The notes beneath the pieces are model-generated. The model did not search any database, was not told the DNA's origin, and saw only the letters and a program-made list of their open reading frames with translations. DNA of 21,070 bases from Actinomycetes bacterium (lineage in GTDB: Bacteria > Actinomycetota > Acidimicrobiia > Acidimicrobiales > Palsa-688): positions 1-21,070 of the forward strand of contig JAKARG010000004.1 in assembly GCA_021819345.1 (NCBI GenBank), given 5' to 3'. The first letter of the stretch is position 1. The number at the start of each line of letters is the position of its first letter. Positions 7,735 through 15,301 of the stretch are shown here, in pieces. The translations under genes were made by a program, and so were the position numbers.

Positions 7735-9608
7735 TCGTCTTCATTCGTAGGGTCCTCCCCCTTCTGGATCGGAGCACGCGCCGGAAGCTGGTCGTGGCAA
7801 CAGTGCTCCTGATTGCTCTCGCTGCCTTCGAGTCGCTTGCGCTGCTGGCAATCGCACCGCTGCTGCAGATCCTCACCTCTCCAGGGTTCCACCCGAACTC
7901 CCGTCTCGTCACCACCATCTCCAAGCTCTTGGGAGAACACCGCCCCCTGCGCCTCGCAGAGACGCTTGGCTTGATTGCGGTCGGTATCTATGTGGTGAAG
8001 GATGTCGCTGGGATCGTGATCAACCGGTGGGCGGCGAAGGTGTGCTTCGTGGGCGAGGCCCTGCTCGTCAGACGTCTCATGCATCTCTATCTTCACGGAC
8101 CATATCGAGAGCACGTCAGGGTGAACTCCTCGGAGTTCGTCCGAACCCTGACCGACGCCGTACGGGTGATCTTCGGTTCAGCCATCGTAGCGACCTACAC
8201 GGCGATCGCCGATCTCTGCGCCGCCGTATTCGTAGTGGCGATCCTCGTCGCTGCTGATCCCGTTGTCGCCGTTGTTGCCTGCGCCTACCTCGTGGCAATC
8301 GGGCTAATATACCAGCGGACGCTACACGCAGTCGTGACTGGTGCGGCGAAAGAGCTCCACGACCAGCAGGCGACAGACTTCCGATTGGTCCACCAGTCGC
8401 TGACTGCCATCAAGGAAGTCAAGGTCTCCGGTAAAGAAGACTACTTTCGCGACGAAGTCTACGCACTTCGTAGTGGGCTGGCCCCGTACTATCGGACGAT
8501 GGCACTGCTGAGCATTGTACCGAGATACGTGCTCGAGCTTGCCATGGTGGGAGGAACGGTGGCTCTAGCAGCCGCTGCGTACAGCTTGGAGCCGGTACCG
8601 GCAGCAACAGCCACGCTCGGCTTGTTCCTGGCCGGCAGCTTCCGGCTCCTGTCCCCGCTCAACAAGGTCATGTTCGGAGTGAATCAGGCCCGGCGGGCAT
8701 TCCCCTCGATGGACCAGATCGAGCGCGATGAAGCCAGGTTCGCCGCAGAGTCGAACGAGGGCTCGAAGGCGACGACGTCGGTCCTGTTCGATGGCGCAGA
8801 CCGAAGGTCAGGCTCTCCACAAGCGCCGCCAGTGCGCAGCGAGGTACCGCCGTTGAGCAGCGGACGACCTGGCTCGGGTCTCGAGGTCCGCAAGGTGTCC
8901 TTCTCCTACGAAGTGGGCCGCCCCGTGCTGCGTGACGTCTCCTTCGCCGTTGGGTGGGGTGATTCGGTAGGGCTGGTCGGACCGACGGGCTCGGGGAAGA
9001 GCACGCTACTGGACCTCCTCCTCGGGCTCCTTCAGCCAGATGAAGGTGAGATCTACGTCGACGGCGGACGTCTCGGCGATCAGATCGGTCTATGGCGGGA
9101 GAGGATCGGCTTCGTGCCACAGACTATCTCATTGTTCGATGACACGATCAGCGCGAACGTGGCACTCGGTACTGCGCCCGATGCCGTAGATGAGCAGCGC
9201 GTGTGGGAGGTGCTAGAGATTGCCCAACTGGCGGGGGTGGTGGCCGCGCTGCCGGCGGGCATTCGCACGACGGTCGGGGAGCGAGGAGTGCGGCTCTCGG
9301 GTGGTCAGCGACAGCGTCTGGGCGTGGCACGCGCCTTGTACTCGGGCCCATCGGTGCTCATGTTCGACGAGGCCACCTCGGCTCTCGACAACCAGACGGA
9401 GTTCAAGTTGACGGAGGTGCTCGAAACACTCCAGGGCAAATTGACTGCCCTAACCATCGCACACCGGCTCAGCACCATCCGGAACTGCGATCGAGTTCTT
9501 TACCTCTCCGAAGGGGCGCTGATCGCCGAGGGGTCCTTCGACGACGTCTTGCGAGAGGTCCCGGATTTTGCAGATCAGGTTCGCCTGTCGCAGGCTCGAG
9601 GAGCTTGA
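7731..9608 (+). CDS. ABC transporter, fused membrane and ATPase domains (PglK/MsbA-type flippase)
   Basis: A 625-residue half-transporter that should work as a homodimer, flipping a lipid-linked oligosaccharide across the membrane. Hydrophobic helices lie near 22-48, 80-102, 143-195 and 258-312. The ATPase domain has Walker A GPTGSGKST (near 417), the Q-loop FVPQTISLFDD (near 460), signature LSGGQRQRLGVARAL (near 521), Walker B VLMFDEATSALD (near 540) and the H-loop TIAHRLST (near 575). All catalytic elements are intact. The opening RRVLPLLDRSTRRKLVVATVL and ALLAIAPLLQIL resemble PglK-like exporters. A low-complexity linker of about 45 residues (near 340-385, rich in Ser, Gly, Pro) separates the two domains and is longer than usual. 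The GTG start overlaps the previous stop, and the stop overlaps the next ATG (TGATG). Its place among the glycosyltransferases supports a glycan flippase role over drug or peptide export. Confidence 0.9.
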   Translation: MIVFIRRVLPLLDRSTRRKLVVATVLLIALAAFESLALLAIAPLLQILTSPGFHPNSRLVTTISKLLGEHRPLRLAETLGLIAVGIYVVKDVAGIVINRWAAKVCFVGEALLVRRLMHLYLHGPYREHVRVNSSEFVRTLTDAVRVIFGSAIVATYTAIADLCAAVFVVAILVAADPVVAVVACAYLVAIGLIYQRTLHAVVTGAAKELHDQQATDFRLVHQSLTAIKEVKVSGKEDYFRDEVYALRSGLAPYYRTMALLSIVPRYVLELAMVGGTVALAAAAYSLEPVPAATATLGLFLAGSFRLLSPLNKVMFGVNQARRAFPSMDQIERDEARFAAESNEGSKATTSVLFDGADRRSGSPQAPPVRSEVPPLSSGRPGSGLEVRKVSFSYEVGRPVLRDVSFAVGWGDSVGLVGPTGSGKSTLLDLLLGLLQPDEGEIYVDGGRLGDQIGLWRERIGFVPQTISLFDDTISANVALGTAPDAVDEQRVWEVLEIAQLAGVVAALPAGIRTTVGERGVRLSGGQRQRLGVARALYSGPSVLMFDEATSALDNQTEFKLTEVLETLQGKLTALTIAHRLSTIRNCDRVLYLSEGALIAEGSFDDVLREVPDFADQVRLSQARGA

Positions 9609-10309
9609 TGCGACCTCGCGCTGACTGGCTGGCGGCGCTCATGGCGTGGCGGCGGGACCTCTACTGCCTTGCGGCCGCTCCGCTAGAGCGCCTGTGTAGG
9701 CGTAGCGATCAGGCAGGAATAATAGCGGCCGATATTTCTCGGTGGTGCATCGTGAGACCGGTGCGGTCCAAGACACCGGTGAGGCGCTTCATGGAGCTAG
9801 TGGCGGAGTGCACCGAGTTCCGGAACGTGCTGTACTATCGTCTGAAGCAAGGCTCGCCTCGGGACGTCGTCGTGAGTTGGCTCGCCTCGCGTGTGTGGAG
9901 GCCGCTAGAGCAACTCGAGCTGGCGTGCCCGTCGATAGGCCCCGGACTGGTGATCCTTCACGGCCAGGGCACGATCGTCCATGCGGTGCGGATCGGAAGC
10001 AACTTCACGGTCCATCATCAGGTTACGCTCGGGTGGCGGTTGGGGGCTGCCCACCCGCCGGTGGTTGGAGATGACGTGATGGTGGGGGTGGGGGCGAGGA
10101 TCCTCGGAGCGGTCTCCGTGGGCGACGGCGCGCAGATCGGCGCCAACGCGGTTGTGGTCTCGGATGTGCCGGCCTACCACGTGGCGGTGGGCGTTCCGGC
10201 GAGGTGCTCTCCACGGCGACCCTCCGGAGCGGAGTCGAGGGATGCGGCAGACTACGAGCCGTCTCTTGGCGCTGCGGGCGCAGATTGGATGGTTACCCGA
10301 TGGCGTTGA
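9608..10309 (+). CDS. Serine O-acetyltransferase-like hexapeptide-repeat acetyltransferase
   Basis: A 233-residue protein whose central part (about 111-200) is a left-handed beta-helix of hexapeptide repeats. The segments IGPGLVILHGQGTIVHAVRIG, FTVHHQVTLG, VVGDDVMVGVGARILGAVSVGDG and IGANAVVVSDVPAYHVAVGVPA follow the serine acetyltransferase/CysE pattern, with His residues where the acetyltransferase active site lies. Such CysE-like proteins in polysaccharide clusters often O-acetylate a sugar instead of serine. Context makes glycan acetylation the better guess. The N-terminal 110 residues are helical and Arg-rich, as in the family. About 30 residues after the helix (RPSGAESRDAADYEP...) form an extension of unknown role. 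The ATG at 9608 overlaps the ABC stop by one base and has GAGGAG 5 bases upstream, so the longer frame beginning at 9203 is rejected. Confidence 0.82.
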   Translation: MRPRADWLAALMAWRRDLYCLAAAPLERLCRRSDQAGIIAADISRWCIVRPVRSKTPVRRFMELVAECTEFRNVLYYRLKQGSPRDVVVSWLASRVWRPLEQLELACPSIGPGLVILHGQGTIVHAVRIGSNFTVHHQVTLGWRLGAAHPPVVGDDVMVGVGARILGAVSVGDGAQIGANAVVVSDVPAYHVAVGVPARCSPRRPSGAESRDAADYEPSLGAAGADWMVTRWR

Positions 10310-11507
10310 GCGGCAACCGTGGCCCGTCGTGGTGCTGTGCGTTCCAGTCGGAGCAGGTCGAGGCCTGCCGCTGCAGCGTTGGGGCCTGCGTGCTGTGAGG
10401 CGAGCGGCTACGTTGGCTCGGGTGCGACCTCGTCGGTCCGGTATCGGTACTGCGGGCCGAGGAGCTCGCCGCAGCGGGGGCATCCGCCGGCTCTACTGGG
10501 CTGCTCGCTACAGGACGTGGCGAGCTAGCGCTGAAGAGCAGCTCTCTCCCGGTTACACGGTTTTGGTGCCGGTGCCCGGAGACCTTCCCGTCTTCTGCCG
10601 TCTCGCTCTCGCAGCGTGCAACAGCCAGCGATCCTCCAGCAGACGAGCGACCCTCGTGATCCCAGACGCCCCCTCCGCACGGGTGCACCGTATCGTCGAG
10701 AGTTGGAAGGGATCCTGGAATGGGGAGCTCGCGGAGGAGAACATCAGGGGCCTCGAGCGCTGGCTGCTCCCACGGATGAAGAACGCTGGCCACAACTACG
10801 CGGTGCAGCTCATCACGGGGATCTCGGCCACCAAGAGCAGCCATGTGATCTTCCACGATGCAGATCTCTTCCCGCTGCACGAAGTCCTCTTCGAGCGACA
10901 GTACGAGCGGTGTCGGGATCGTCAACTCGCCTGCCTCGGCCTGAGTCCCGTTTGGGACGAGTGGTTCGAGGCGCACGGCAGGAAGCTCGCAGCGACATGG
11001 GACCTCTTCGCTGATGTGCGCTGGCTGAGGTCCTTCCGGCCTGCCGAGCACATCAGCCAGGATGAAACGCTCTGGGGCGAGGCTCACAGTTTCGATGTGA
11101 CGTTACTGGCGCAGGCCAAGACGCGCTTCGACCTCATCGATGTCACCAGCGAGCCGGACGACTTCATACACTTCAACTACGTGATCGGTACGTTCCGGCG
11201 CTGGCAGCGGACCAAGGGCGAGATGATCGACGATCGGTTTCTCGTTCTCTTGGTACACCTGCTGAGCGAGATGTTCGGTGAGCCGACCGGTGGACCGAAG
11301 ATCTCGGTCGAGCAGATGGGCGCAAACCTCGGGCGAGCGGATCTGCGACTCCGCCATCCCGATAGGGAGTCGGGCAGAGCCAACTACGAGGAGTTTCGCA
11401 CCAAGCTCGGCTTGGCGCTGCTCGGACCCTGGGCCGAGACGGGAATGCTGGATCGAGCGAACGGGTTGTTGGAGCCGTTCGACTCTTACTACGGAGTTGG
11501 ACGATGA
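10242..11507 (+). CDS. Glycosyltransferase-like protein with DxD motif (GT-A, GT7-like core)
   Basis: A protein of up to 421 residues. The core begins at YTVLVPVPGDLPVFCRLALAA. The key motif is IFHDADLFPLHE, with Asp206 and Asp208 forming a DxD metal/donor site; the FHD.DL.P pattern recalls beta-1,4-galactosyltransferases (GT7). Further along, HISQDETLWGEA supplies acidic residues that could be catalytic. No membrane helix is evident. The start is uncertain: the ATG at 10242 follows GGAG/GAGG and overlaps the acetyltransferase gene by 68 bases, while GTG at 10329 or 10395 would avoid the overlap. The first 80 residues from 10242 are Arg/Gly-rich and do not look conserved, so a later start is quite possible. 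It is the last gene in the overlapping chain that starts at 4625. Assigned function: sugar transfer to the same glycan, with family placement tentative. Confidence 0.7.
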   Translation: MRQTTSRLLALRAQIGWLPDGVERQPWPVVVLCVPVGAGRGLPLQRWGLRAVRRAATLARVRPRRSGIGTAGRGARRSGGIRRLYWAARYRTWRASAEEQLSPGYTVLVPVPGDLPVFCRLALAACNSQRSSSRRATLVIPDAPSARVHRIVESWKGSWNGELAEENIRGLERWLLPRMKNAGHNYAVQLITGISATKSSHVIFHDADLFPLHEVLFERQYERCRDRQLACLGLSPVWDEWFEAHGRKLAATWDLFADVRWLRSFRPAEHISQDETLWGEAHSFDVTLLAQAKTRFDLIDVTSEPDDFIHFNYVIGTFRRWQRTKGEMIDDRFLVLLVHLLSEMFGEPTGGPKISVEQMGANLGRADLRLRHPDRESGRANYEEFRTKLGLALLGPWAETGMLDRANGLLEPFDSYYGVGR

Positions 11508-11767
11508 GGTGCGCTGAAACCCCCGAGGTAGCGCAGGTAGGAAGAGGGTTCGTGGCGGGTTTCCCGAGATCGTTGCCGCGCAGGCCGAGCCGACTGCGGG
11601 CCTCGTGCTCGGTGTCTTTGGTCGACTCGACGGTGAGGGTCGGCGACCTCCACCCGGGGAGCCGAGGTGCGCCGTCTCGACCGATCGGGATCGAGGCTCT
11701 TGCGGGCTGCCGTGGGCGTTGCTGTGAGGGTGCTCCTTGGGGCGTGCCGGGGGAGTAACATCCTGAT
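11508..11767 (+). other. Gap without a convincing gene
   Basis: The 260 bases between the glycosyltransferase-like gene and the double hydrolase contain a small open frame (11504-11758) whose ATG overlaps the upstream stop and has GGAG 7 bases before it. Its 84-residue product is Arg/Ser/Gly/Pro-rich with third codon positions no richer in G/C than the others, unlike real genes here. I see no terminator with a U-run and no RNA gene. A GGGGGAG stretch (near 11749-11755) and a GGAGG (11797-11801) near the right end are possible ribosome-binding sites for the hydrolase. Confidence 0.5.
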
Positions 11768-13498
11768 GTGCCATCTAGCAGCGGTTACGGGCGCACGGAG
11801 GCCGGGTTGGCTGGGACCGAGCGTCGGTACCGACTAGAGCCTACTGGGGGTGACCGTCTACGAAGCTTCCGTGCAGGCTGGGTCGACGCTGGGGGTAGGA
11901 AGCTGTTCGTGCGCCTTCATTTGCCGAGAGGCGGTCGAGCGCTCGGCGGGATCGTCTTGTGCGCCCCATTGCTCGTCGAGCACTACCACGGACATCGGGC
12001 CTTGGTGCAACTTGGAAATCTGATAGCAGATGCTGGGTTCGTAGCGCTCCGTTTCGATTACTGGGGGGTCGGTGACTCCGAAGGCTCTACCGAGCAAATA
12101 GGGGACGTGAGCGCGTGGGGCGCAGACGTCAGTGCCCTGGCGGACCTGCTGCGCTCTTGGGGGGTGGAGTGGATCAGCGGCGTCGGCCTGCGAGGAAGTG
12201 CCAATATCATAGCCGCCCATGCGACGCCGGCGCTCGATGCATGCGTGCTGTGGGACCCGGTGCGCGACGGCCGTCAGCACCTGCGGGAGATGACCCTCGT
12301 TCATCGTACGGTGAGCCCCGAAGATGACTCGCCGGGCACTGGGTCGGTGTGTGGGTACGCCTTCAGCTCGTCGTTCGTTCGTTCCCTGCGTGCTCTGCCT
12401 CCGATCGGGTCGCCTGCGATCCCGACCCTTATCCTCACTAGAGATGGCCTGGCTCCGGGCGCTGATGCGCTCGGAGAGGGCGTTAGCGTCGGTGTAGCGG
12501 CCGGACAGGAGGCACTCCTCGAACGGAACCTCGATCGCTCTGCGGTGCCGATCCCGACACTTCAATCGATCGTGTCATGGATCTCGGAACGGCAGGGCGG
12601 CGGGTTCAGCTGCGAAGTGCTCCCAGCGATCGAATCGCGGAGGCGCCGCGGGAACGAATGCGAAGCGGTCGAGTGGCTCCCCGTACCGGGCTCGACGCCG
12701 TTGTTCGCTGTTTCGTGCTGGTCGAGTGAGGATGAGTCGTCGGCAGGAGGGGATGTGCCAACGGTAGTGGCCCTCAATTCGGGTGCGCAGTCCCATATCG
12801 GCCCCCATCGCTTCCACGTCGATCTCGCGAGAACCTTGGCGAAGGACGGTGTTCGGACATGGCGGGTGGACCTGCCCGGGCGGGGAGAGTCGCTCGTCGT
12901 GGAGGACCCGCTGATGACAGAGGCACCCTCACTTGCGGTCGAGGCTTGTGCACTGGATGCGCTGGTTGAGGGGGCGCGTTCGAGGGCTATCGTGGTGGTC
13001 GGACTTTGTAGTGGCTCTTTGGACGCTCTCGATGCAACGCGCAGGGACGAGGTCGTTGCGGCGGCCTGCATCAACCCGTTCCTGGGTGGTCAGCGGGAGG
13101 CGAGCTCCGTTCGGGAAGCCCATTGGCAAAGTGGAACTCGTTGCGAGGTGGGAGCCCGACCGTGGCTGCGTCGTGCCATGCGCAGCCGATGGGGTCTTGC
13201 TGCGACGTGGAGGATCCCGGGTCGAGCGTGGGTGGTGCTGGACTGGGTTCGCGTCCAGGGGGACCTCAGCCGAGCCTTCGCGCTGCGGGCCGGACAGGGG
13301 AAGCGACTTCTCCTGCTGATCGCTCGGAGCGAGCTCGCGCATCGTCGGATGTGGGGAGTGACCCACCGAGCGCGGGGGCGCTGGGAGGTAGTCGAGTTCG
13401 ATGGCGACCACGAGCTCGCAGCGTCAGGCGGGCGTCAGGTGGCGATAGAGGTGTGTCGTGACTTCGTCATGCGTGTGACGAAGCAGTTCCGGGTATGA
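11768..13498 (+). CDS. Tandem alpha/beta-hydrolase fusion, exosortase-A-associated hydrolase-like
   Basis: A 576-residue protein with two alpha/beta-hydrolase domains. Domain 1 (about 45-275) has LCAPLLVEHYHGHRALVQLGN, then FVALRFDYWGVGDSEG, then the elbow GVGLRGS, where the nucleophile position is Arg142 and not Ser. No catalytic His is visible at its end. Domain 2 (about 305-575) has LNSGAQSHIGPHRFHVDLAR, VDLPGRGES, the elbow VGLCSGS with Cys414 at the nucleophile position, and FDGDHEL with His548 as the probable catalytic His. So the first half looks like a pseudo-hydrolase and the second like a Cys-type hydrolase or acyltransferase. The pair resembles the two hydrolases found separately beside exosortase-A exopolysaccharide loci (hydr1/hydr2-PEP families). 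Start: GTG 11768 is the longest, but TTG 11807 has GGAGG exactly 5 bases upstream and may be the true one. Substrate unknown; release or transfer of an acyl group from the carrier protein is a guess. Confidence 0.78.
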   Translation: MPSSSGYGRTEAGLAGTERRYRLEPTGGDRLRSFRAGWVDAGGRKLFVRLHLPRGGRALGGIVLCAPLLVEHYHGHRALVQLGNLIADAGFVALRFDYWGVGDSEGSTEQIGDVSAWGADVSALADLLRSWGVEWISGVGLRGSANIIAAHATPALDACVLWDPVRDGRQHLREMTLVHRTVSPEDDSPGTGSVCGYAFSSSFVRSLRALPPIGSPAIPTLILTRDGLAPGADALGEGVSVGVAAGQEALLERNLDRSAVPIPTLQSIVSWISERQGGGFSCEVLPAIESRRRRGNECEAVEWLPVPGSTPLFAVSCWSSEDESSAGGDVPTVVALNSGAQSHIGPHRFHVDLARTLAKDGVRTWRVDLPGRGESLVVEDPLMTEAPSLAVEACALDALVEGARSRAIVVVGLCSGSLDALDATRRDEVVAAACINPFLGGQREASSVREAHWQSGTRCEVGARPWLRRAMRSRWGLAATWRIPGRAWVVLDWVRVQGDLSRAFALRAGQGKRLLLLIARSELAHRRMWGVTHRARGRWEVVEFDGDHELAASGGRQVAIEVCRDFVMRVTKQFRV

Positions 13499-13590
13499 CA
13501 GCTGGTTGGACCTGGGCTCCTGGGTGGATCGGGGGACGCCTCTGTCGCTGGGGGAGTGGCTCGGGTCGTGCTCACCGTGCAACGGTCACG

Positions 13591-13632
13591 CCTGGTTCCA
13601 GGAGCTGAGCGGCTCGGGCGCTTGGTTCCGAG
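13591..13632. terminator. Candidate bidirectional terminator between convergent genes
   Basis: Two small inverted repeats lie between the convergent hydrolase and adenylation genes. CCTGG-TT-CCAGG spans 13591-13602, and CTCGG (13613-13617) pairs with CCGAG (13628-13632) around a 10-base loop. No T-run is present, so this is a weak call resting mainly on location. The rest of the 145-base gap shows nothing else. Confidence 0.3.
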
Positions 13633-13643
13633 GGCAGGGCTGG

Positions 13644-15170
13644 CTATCTGGGTCCGCTCGTGTTGGAGTGGAAGTTGTCCAGCAAACGAGTCAGCTGGTG
13701 CTCGTCGAGCTTGCCCCCGGAGCCGAGCGGTAGTGAGTCGACGGCTACGAGCCGGTCGGGCAGCATCCCCAAGGGGAGCCGCTCCGCCAGCGCTGCACGC
13801 AGGCCCGGGAGACTGGAGCGGTCGGCGACCACGAAGCCGACTATCTCCTTGTCCGGGAGCGACTCTCGGGCGAGGGCAATTCCAGCGCCCGCCGGCCCGA
13901 CGGCGCGAAGTGCTGCGCTCACCTCGGCGAGGGATATCCTCACCCCTCGGCGCTTCACCACCCTGTCGAGCCGATCGAGCCAGGTGACCACTCCGTCGGC
14001 CCCGGCCCTGACCAGGTCGCCGCTCCGATAGAGGGTCTCACCGCCACGACCACCACCGCCGATGTCGCTGCGTAGCACCGATGCGGTGAGCTCGGGCGCC
14101 TGCCAGTAGCCGTCCATCAACTGTGCGCCGCCGATCCACAGCTCCCCCGGGAGGCCGACCGGGACCGGCTGGAGGTGCTCGTCGAGGACGTGGAAGCTCG
14201 ATCCCGGGTGGGGTCGGCCCACCGGGACGGGCTCGCCCGGATGGATCTGCTCGGCGAGGAGGCGGTGGTGGGCGACGGCGATGGTCGTCTCGGTCGGCCC
14301 GTAGCGGTTGAACACCCGCAGGTGGGGCGCCGCCGCGAGCAGCTCGAGGACGTCGCTCGCAGGCAGCGCCTCCCCTCCGATCGCCACCAGCCGGAGCGGC
14401 CCTGCGGAGATCCTCGGGAGGGCTCGGCCGGCCATCAGGAGCCGCAGGTAGGTAGGCGTGAAGCCGGCGACGTCCACGGCATGGTCTTCGACCCAACGAG
14501 CGAAGTTGCGCGGGAAGAGCAGTCGCTCGCGCTCGGGGATCGTGACCAGTCCCCCGGCATGGACGGTAGCGAACAGCGTGGCGTAGGACCCGTCGAAGTG
14601 GAACGGCGACACGCAGACGGCCCGGGTCGCCGTGTCGAGCTCGACCGCCTCTGCGGTGGCGGCGAGGGCGGAGCCGAGCGCCGGGTGGCCGATAGTCACG
14701 CCCTTGGGGGCGCCGGAGGTGCCGGAGGTATAGACGATGTAGGCCGGCGCATCGGGGTCGGCCCGAGGTACCCGAGCCTGGCCGGCGCCGGCCAGCTCCC
14801 GGACCGTGGTCACGCACGCTGGGGACAGCCCGGCGGCTTCACGGTCCGCCCGATCCGAGGTGACCAGCAGGGTCGGCTCGAAGTCACCGACCAGTGAGGC
14901 GGTGCGAGCCGGGGGGCCGGCGGGGTCCAATGCCACGAAGGTCCCGCCACACCAGTTGGCGGCGAGCGCCGCCACGAGGAAGTCGAGCGAGTTACCGAGG
15001 TGCAGCCCGACCCGATCCGAGGGTCGGACGCCGCGAGCGCGCATGCCCGCGGCCACGGCCGTCACCTCGTCACGCAGGTCCTCCCAGGAGAGCGACCGGG
15101 AGGGGTCGAGCCCCGCTGGCGCATGGGGTCGGTCTCTCGCGTGGCGCAGCAGGTCGTCGATGATGGTCAT
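13644..15170 (-). CDS. Stand-alone amino-acid-type adenylation enzyme (AMP-forming)
   Basis: A 508-residue ANL-superfamily adenylation domain that would activate a carboxylic acid with ATP and pass it to a phosphopantetheine thiol. Core motifs are complete: A3 YTSGTSGAPKG (147-157), A4 FHFDGSYATLF (190-200), A5 NRYGPTETT (288-296), A7 YRSGDLVR, A8 LDRVVKRRGVRISLAEV, and the A10 lysine Lys487 in GSGGKLDEHQL. Asp193 in FDGS matches the aspartate that binds the alpha-amino group in peptide-synthetase A domains and DltA, so an amino acid is the likely substrate. There is no fused carrier or condensation domain. The discrete carrier protein at 2280-2522 is the only carrier in the window. The gene is convergent with the double hydrolase and 131 bases after the binding-protein gene. 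The ATG has no clear ribosome-binding site. The exosortase-A-associated AMP ligase is a plausible functional counterpart. Confidence 0.87.
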   Translation of the reverse strand: MTIIDDLLRHARDRPHAPAGLDPSRSLSWEDLRDEVTAVAAGMRARGVRPSDRVGLHLGNSLDFLVAALAANWCGGTFVALDPAGPPARTASLVGDFEPTLLVTSDRADREAAGLSPACVTTVRELAGAGQARVPRADPDAPAYIVYTSGTSGAPKGVTIGHPALGSALAATAEAVELDTATRAVCVSPFHFDGSYATLFATVHAGGLVTIPERERLLFPRNFARWVEDHAVDVAGFTPTYLRLLMAGRALPRISAGPLRLVAIGGEALPASDVLELLAAAPHLRVFNRYGPTETTIAVAHHRLLAEQIHPGEPVPVGRPHPGSSFHVLDEHLQPVPVGLPGELWIGGAQLMDGYWQAPELTASVLRSDIGGGGRGGETLYRSGDLVRAGADGVVTWLDRLDRVVKRRGVRISLAEVSAALRAVGPAGAGIALARESLPDKEIVGFVVADRSSLPGLRAALAERLPLGMLPDRLVAVDSLPLGSGGKLDEHQLTRLLDNFHSNTSGPR

Positions 15171-15280
15171 GGCTGGGCGGTCCGGCCCCGGGTCGACCCC
15201 GAGGGCGGCCCTTGGAATCTACGGCAGACCAGCCACCGAGCTGAGTCGCCGGTGCCCCGAGCCAGCTGCTGGTGCTACCC

Positions 15281-15296
15281 GCTGTCCCCGGACAGC
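15281..15296 (-). terminator. Hairpin terminator after the binding-protein gene
   Basis: GCTGTC (15281-15286) pairs perfectly with GACAGC (15291-15296) around a 4-base CCCG loop. On the minus strand it starts 5 bases after the TGA of the binding-protein gene. There is no T-run, but placement directly after a stop is typical of terminators in high-GC genomes. Further left, near 15190-15199, the palindrome GGGTCGACCC precedes the adenylation gene. Confidence 0.45.
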
Positions 15297-15301
15297 CCGG
15301 G

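Noticed and set aside
11504..11758. 84-codon open frame overlapping the glycosyltransferase-like stop
   Set aside because: Position and a GGAG site are suggestive, but codon composition and the product give no sign of selection, so it is not called as a gene.
2280..15170. Exosortase or PEP-CTERM substrate
   Set aside because: No multi-helix exosortase-like protein and no C-terminal PEP motif with membrane segment and Arg cluster was found in any open frame.
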